DNA of 33,571 nucleotides from Acidobacteriota bacterium (lineage in GTDB: Bacteria > Acidobacteriota > Thermoanaerobaculia > Multivoradales > JAHEKO01), in NCBI GenBank assembly GCA_029862975.1, contig JAOTWP010000035.1:1-33571 (forward strand), given 5' to 3'. Every line of letters begins with the position of its first letter. Positions within the stretch are counted from its first letter, which is position 1. Shown one piece after another: positions 32,901 to 33,571 of this stretch. A program made the position numbers and the translations under genes. The notes beneath the pieces were generated by a model. The model did not search any database. It saw nothing but the letters and a program-made list of their open reading frames with translations, and was not told where the DNA came from.

Positions 32901-33370
32901 GCGAAGGCGTGGAGCTGTCCGCGGGCTCCGGGATCGGCTTCGGCCTCGGCATCGAGAGGCGGCTGTTCTCGCGCCTAGGCGTCGAGCTCGGATTCGTCGC
33001 CGCCGACGTGGACTCCGAAGCGCGGACCGGAGCCGGAAGGGCGGAGGACCGGCTCGGGCTCCTCGCACTCACCGTCGGTCCGACGTTCCACATCCGGCCG
33101 GAGGCCAGGGCCGACGTCTATCTCGGGCCGCTGCTCGGGATCTCACGCCTCGACGACGCAGCCTACGGGCTGCCAGGCGCCGCCAGGCGCGACTTCGACC
33201 GGGAGCTGCTCTGGGGAGCTCAGATCAGCGTGGACGTGCCGCTCGGCTCGGGGCGGTGGGCCCTCCACGCTCGGGCGGCCTATCTCGACGCCTCCTTCGA
33301 ATCCGCCGGGTCGCCGTCCCTCGATCTGGATCCGGTGATTCTCGCGGTCGGATTCGCCTACGACTTCTAG
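29972..33370 (+). CDS. TIR-CHAT-transmembrane-PASTA-SpaA-like-beta-barrel fusion protein
   Basis: A 1132-residue protein from GTG 29972; no strong ribosome site is seen, but the start puts TIR strand A (IFLSYPSATR) at residue 5. Residues 1-130 are TIR with Y72-A-L-T-E76. Residues about 190-520 are a CHAT caspase-like protease: HIVHFIGHGGF with His385 and FLNSCLGA with Cys433. A Pro-rich linker (about 522-572) leads to a TM helix (577-595). A charged helical region (about 625-760) is followed by a PASTA domain (about 772-833, VPDLTGRSLAEAGEIL...), an SpaA/prealbumin-like domain (about 838-927, VINDDGG...FSGDCDAEG...CLVINDDEP), a proline run (about 928-946), and a C-terminal domain of about 185 residues with strand periodicity ending in FAYDF, as in eight-stranded outer-membrane barrels. 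One chain may thus span cytoplasm to outer membrane. Confidence 0.87.
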   Translation: MPLEIFLSYPSATRDAVREVEVALRAEGHEVFFDESDLPPGDSYNEQIRRAIRACDLFIFFITPDSVATGRYALTELSIAAARWENFVDHILPVVLEETPLGEMPAVLRAVTLLKPQGNLAAEVALAVERIERKLRGTDPARPAAVEAGAGPPIIGSPSYRPLKLELRAGAAGEFAAEITETPAAQRGAGSLRIDPAALERRLWEDRISVGEVRAGVEAFLPSPKSVEIVGASLHEALFGSELGSRLEEGLRQVRPQQGEGVRFLLDATAAPEMARLPWEFVYDREEEDFLFWKVQTPVVRWLEVSQPTPTLEVSPPLRLLIALAAPSDRPELGMGDEIARLDRELEDLERERWVTPVRLEHVTLDRLDRALVDHAPHIVHFIGHGGFEGEEGVLYFESDDRPGASAGLSGRRLAVLLRNHLQNLRLVFLNSCLGATASPVDPFGGLAQTLIRRGVPAVVAMQFPIRDEAAVLLAQKFYRDLAAFAPVDAALTAARAYLYSRGFEVEWGAPALYMQAPDGRLFAPPAAARGPVVPPAEPPPPPAEPPPGPPPGAPGPPPSKPAPQPVEAPPARSGRWLALGLGLAALVMVALLFWPGGLMERPGSEGELAAGEDVSGPESVPSPEPPELTPSDYYLLSKRLSGEGASEDAIRALGDAVRVEGGRERLEEVERLRSEAWESVLADERGLDALRALVGAEPASPRLRSEALAVLQQMIEAAIAAGDRGRARELTRTLLAIEPESAWLQTLLESDDSLRAFLLPASAAAIPAKEVPDLTGRSLAEAGEILRSRGLVLGPVELRTADGPAGTVLEQTPAAGERLERGDAVRLVVSQPAAPAGLRVSKQVINDDGGSAGPEDFILEAAGVRLNLERWTELPPGVQQVTERPVVKGGFRYRPTFSGDCDAEGRVSLAPGEIKTCLVINDDEPLPPPPPPPPPPPPPPPPPPLLEEILLDAEPRRWTVRGAMAHVEPTGGDAAGEGVELSAGSGIGFGLGIERRLFSRLGVELGFVAADVDSEARTGAGRAEDRLGLLALTVGPTFHIRPEARADVYLGPLLGISRLDDAAYGLPGAARRDFDRELLWGAQISVDVPLGSGRWALHARAAYLDASFESAGSPSLDLDPVILAVGFAYDF

Positions 33371-33376
33371 CCAGGC

Positions 33377-33396
33377 TGGGGTGCTGAAACACCCCA
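33377..33396 (+). terminator. hairpin after the TIR-CHAT gene
   Basis: TGGGGTG-CTGAAA-CACCCCA makes a 7-bp stem 7 bp after the stop codon. No T-run follows, and the loop sequence CTGAAAC is shared with the repeat array beginning at 33404, so it may belong to that repeat family rather than be a dedicated terminator. Confidence 0.45.
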
Positions 33397-33403
33397 CCAC
33401 CCC

Positions 33404-33571
33404 GATCTGAAACACCCGATCTGAAACACCCGATCTGAAACCCGATCTGAAACACCACCCGAATACTGCGAGATCCCCCCGATCTGAAACACCACCCGAA
33501 TACTGCGAGATCCCCCCGATCTGAAACACCGATCTGAAACACCACCCGAATACTGCGAGCTCCCCTGAAAC
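33404..33571. repeat. repeat family C array, 37-bp unit, runs off the window
   Basis: GATCTGAAAC occurs seven times, at 33404, 33418, 33432, 33444, 33481, 33518 and 33531. The longer unit, in which ACCACCCGAATACTGCGAG follows, is present at 33444, 33481 and 33531 (37-bp period between the first two). Copies are direct and nearly identical, with no unique spacers, so this is not CRISPR. The last bases of the window begin another CTGAAAC. Confidence 0.85.

Noticed and set aside
33404..33571. Possible CRISPR array
   Set aside because: Units recur at 12-14 or 37 bp with identical sequence between them; there are no unique spacers and no cas genes nearby.

Overview
The window is very GC-rich, gene-dense bacterial DNA with no rRNA, tRNA, CRISPR array or complete transposon visible. 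Several products are lipoproteins or outer-membrane barrel-like proteins, so the host has two membranes. One secreted protein ends in the motif FADGFESGDTSAWSATVP, a tail common in secreted proteins of Acidobacteriota (Thermoanaerobaculia-like) and some Gammaproteobacteria. I infer an uncultured acidobacterial-type organism, without proof.

Layout. 1-2050: a partial secreted metallo-beta-lactamase-fold protein (minus) and a small secreted cysteine-repeat protein. 2310-4163: a two-gene cassette of a TIR-like protein and a ComEC-type metallo-beta-lactamase-fold protein. 4245-8830: a small membrane protein, a lipoprotein, a TIR protein with a membrane-bound PhnD-like solute-binding ectodomain, and a translationally coupled PAP2 enzyme. 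8867-11645: a secreted HExxH protein (minus), an SRPBCC protein, and a second membrane TIR protein with a cysteine-rich beta ectodomain. 11870-13556: a two-gene RiPP locus, a basic precursor ending in a CxCxxxC core and a radical SAM/SPASM maturase with a strong hairpin between them. 13553-25898: mostly housekeeping or envelope genes: VCBS/FG-GAP protein, small barrel protein, GGDEF diguanylate cyclase, CPA2 antiporter with an RCK domain, lipoproteins, SIMPL protein, rhomboid protease and small membrane proteins, including a 55-residue one. 25899-29971: repeat-rich DNA with gene stubs around a beta-propeller-like secreted protein and a membrane-anchored HExxH protein. 29972-33370: a 1132-residue TIR-CHAT protein continuing through a transmembrane helix, a PASTA domain, an SpaA-like domain and a proline run into a C-terminal beta-barrel-like domain. 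The window ends in a 37-bp repeat array.

What stands out is four different TIR architectures in 33 kb, each keeping the aromatic-x3-Glu motif of NAD-cleaving TIRs. Three of them join a cytoplasmic TIR to a transmembrane helix and an extracytoplasmic domain. This looks like a set of membrane-spanning sensor-effectors. A defence or cell-death role is inference from the TIR, CHAT and MBL families. Three families of short dispersed repeats occur, one of which lies at or near the broken ends of 3' gene stubs.
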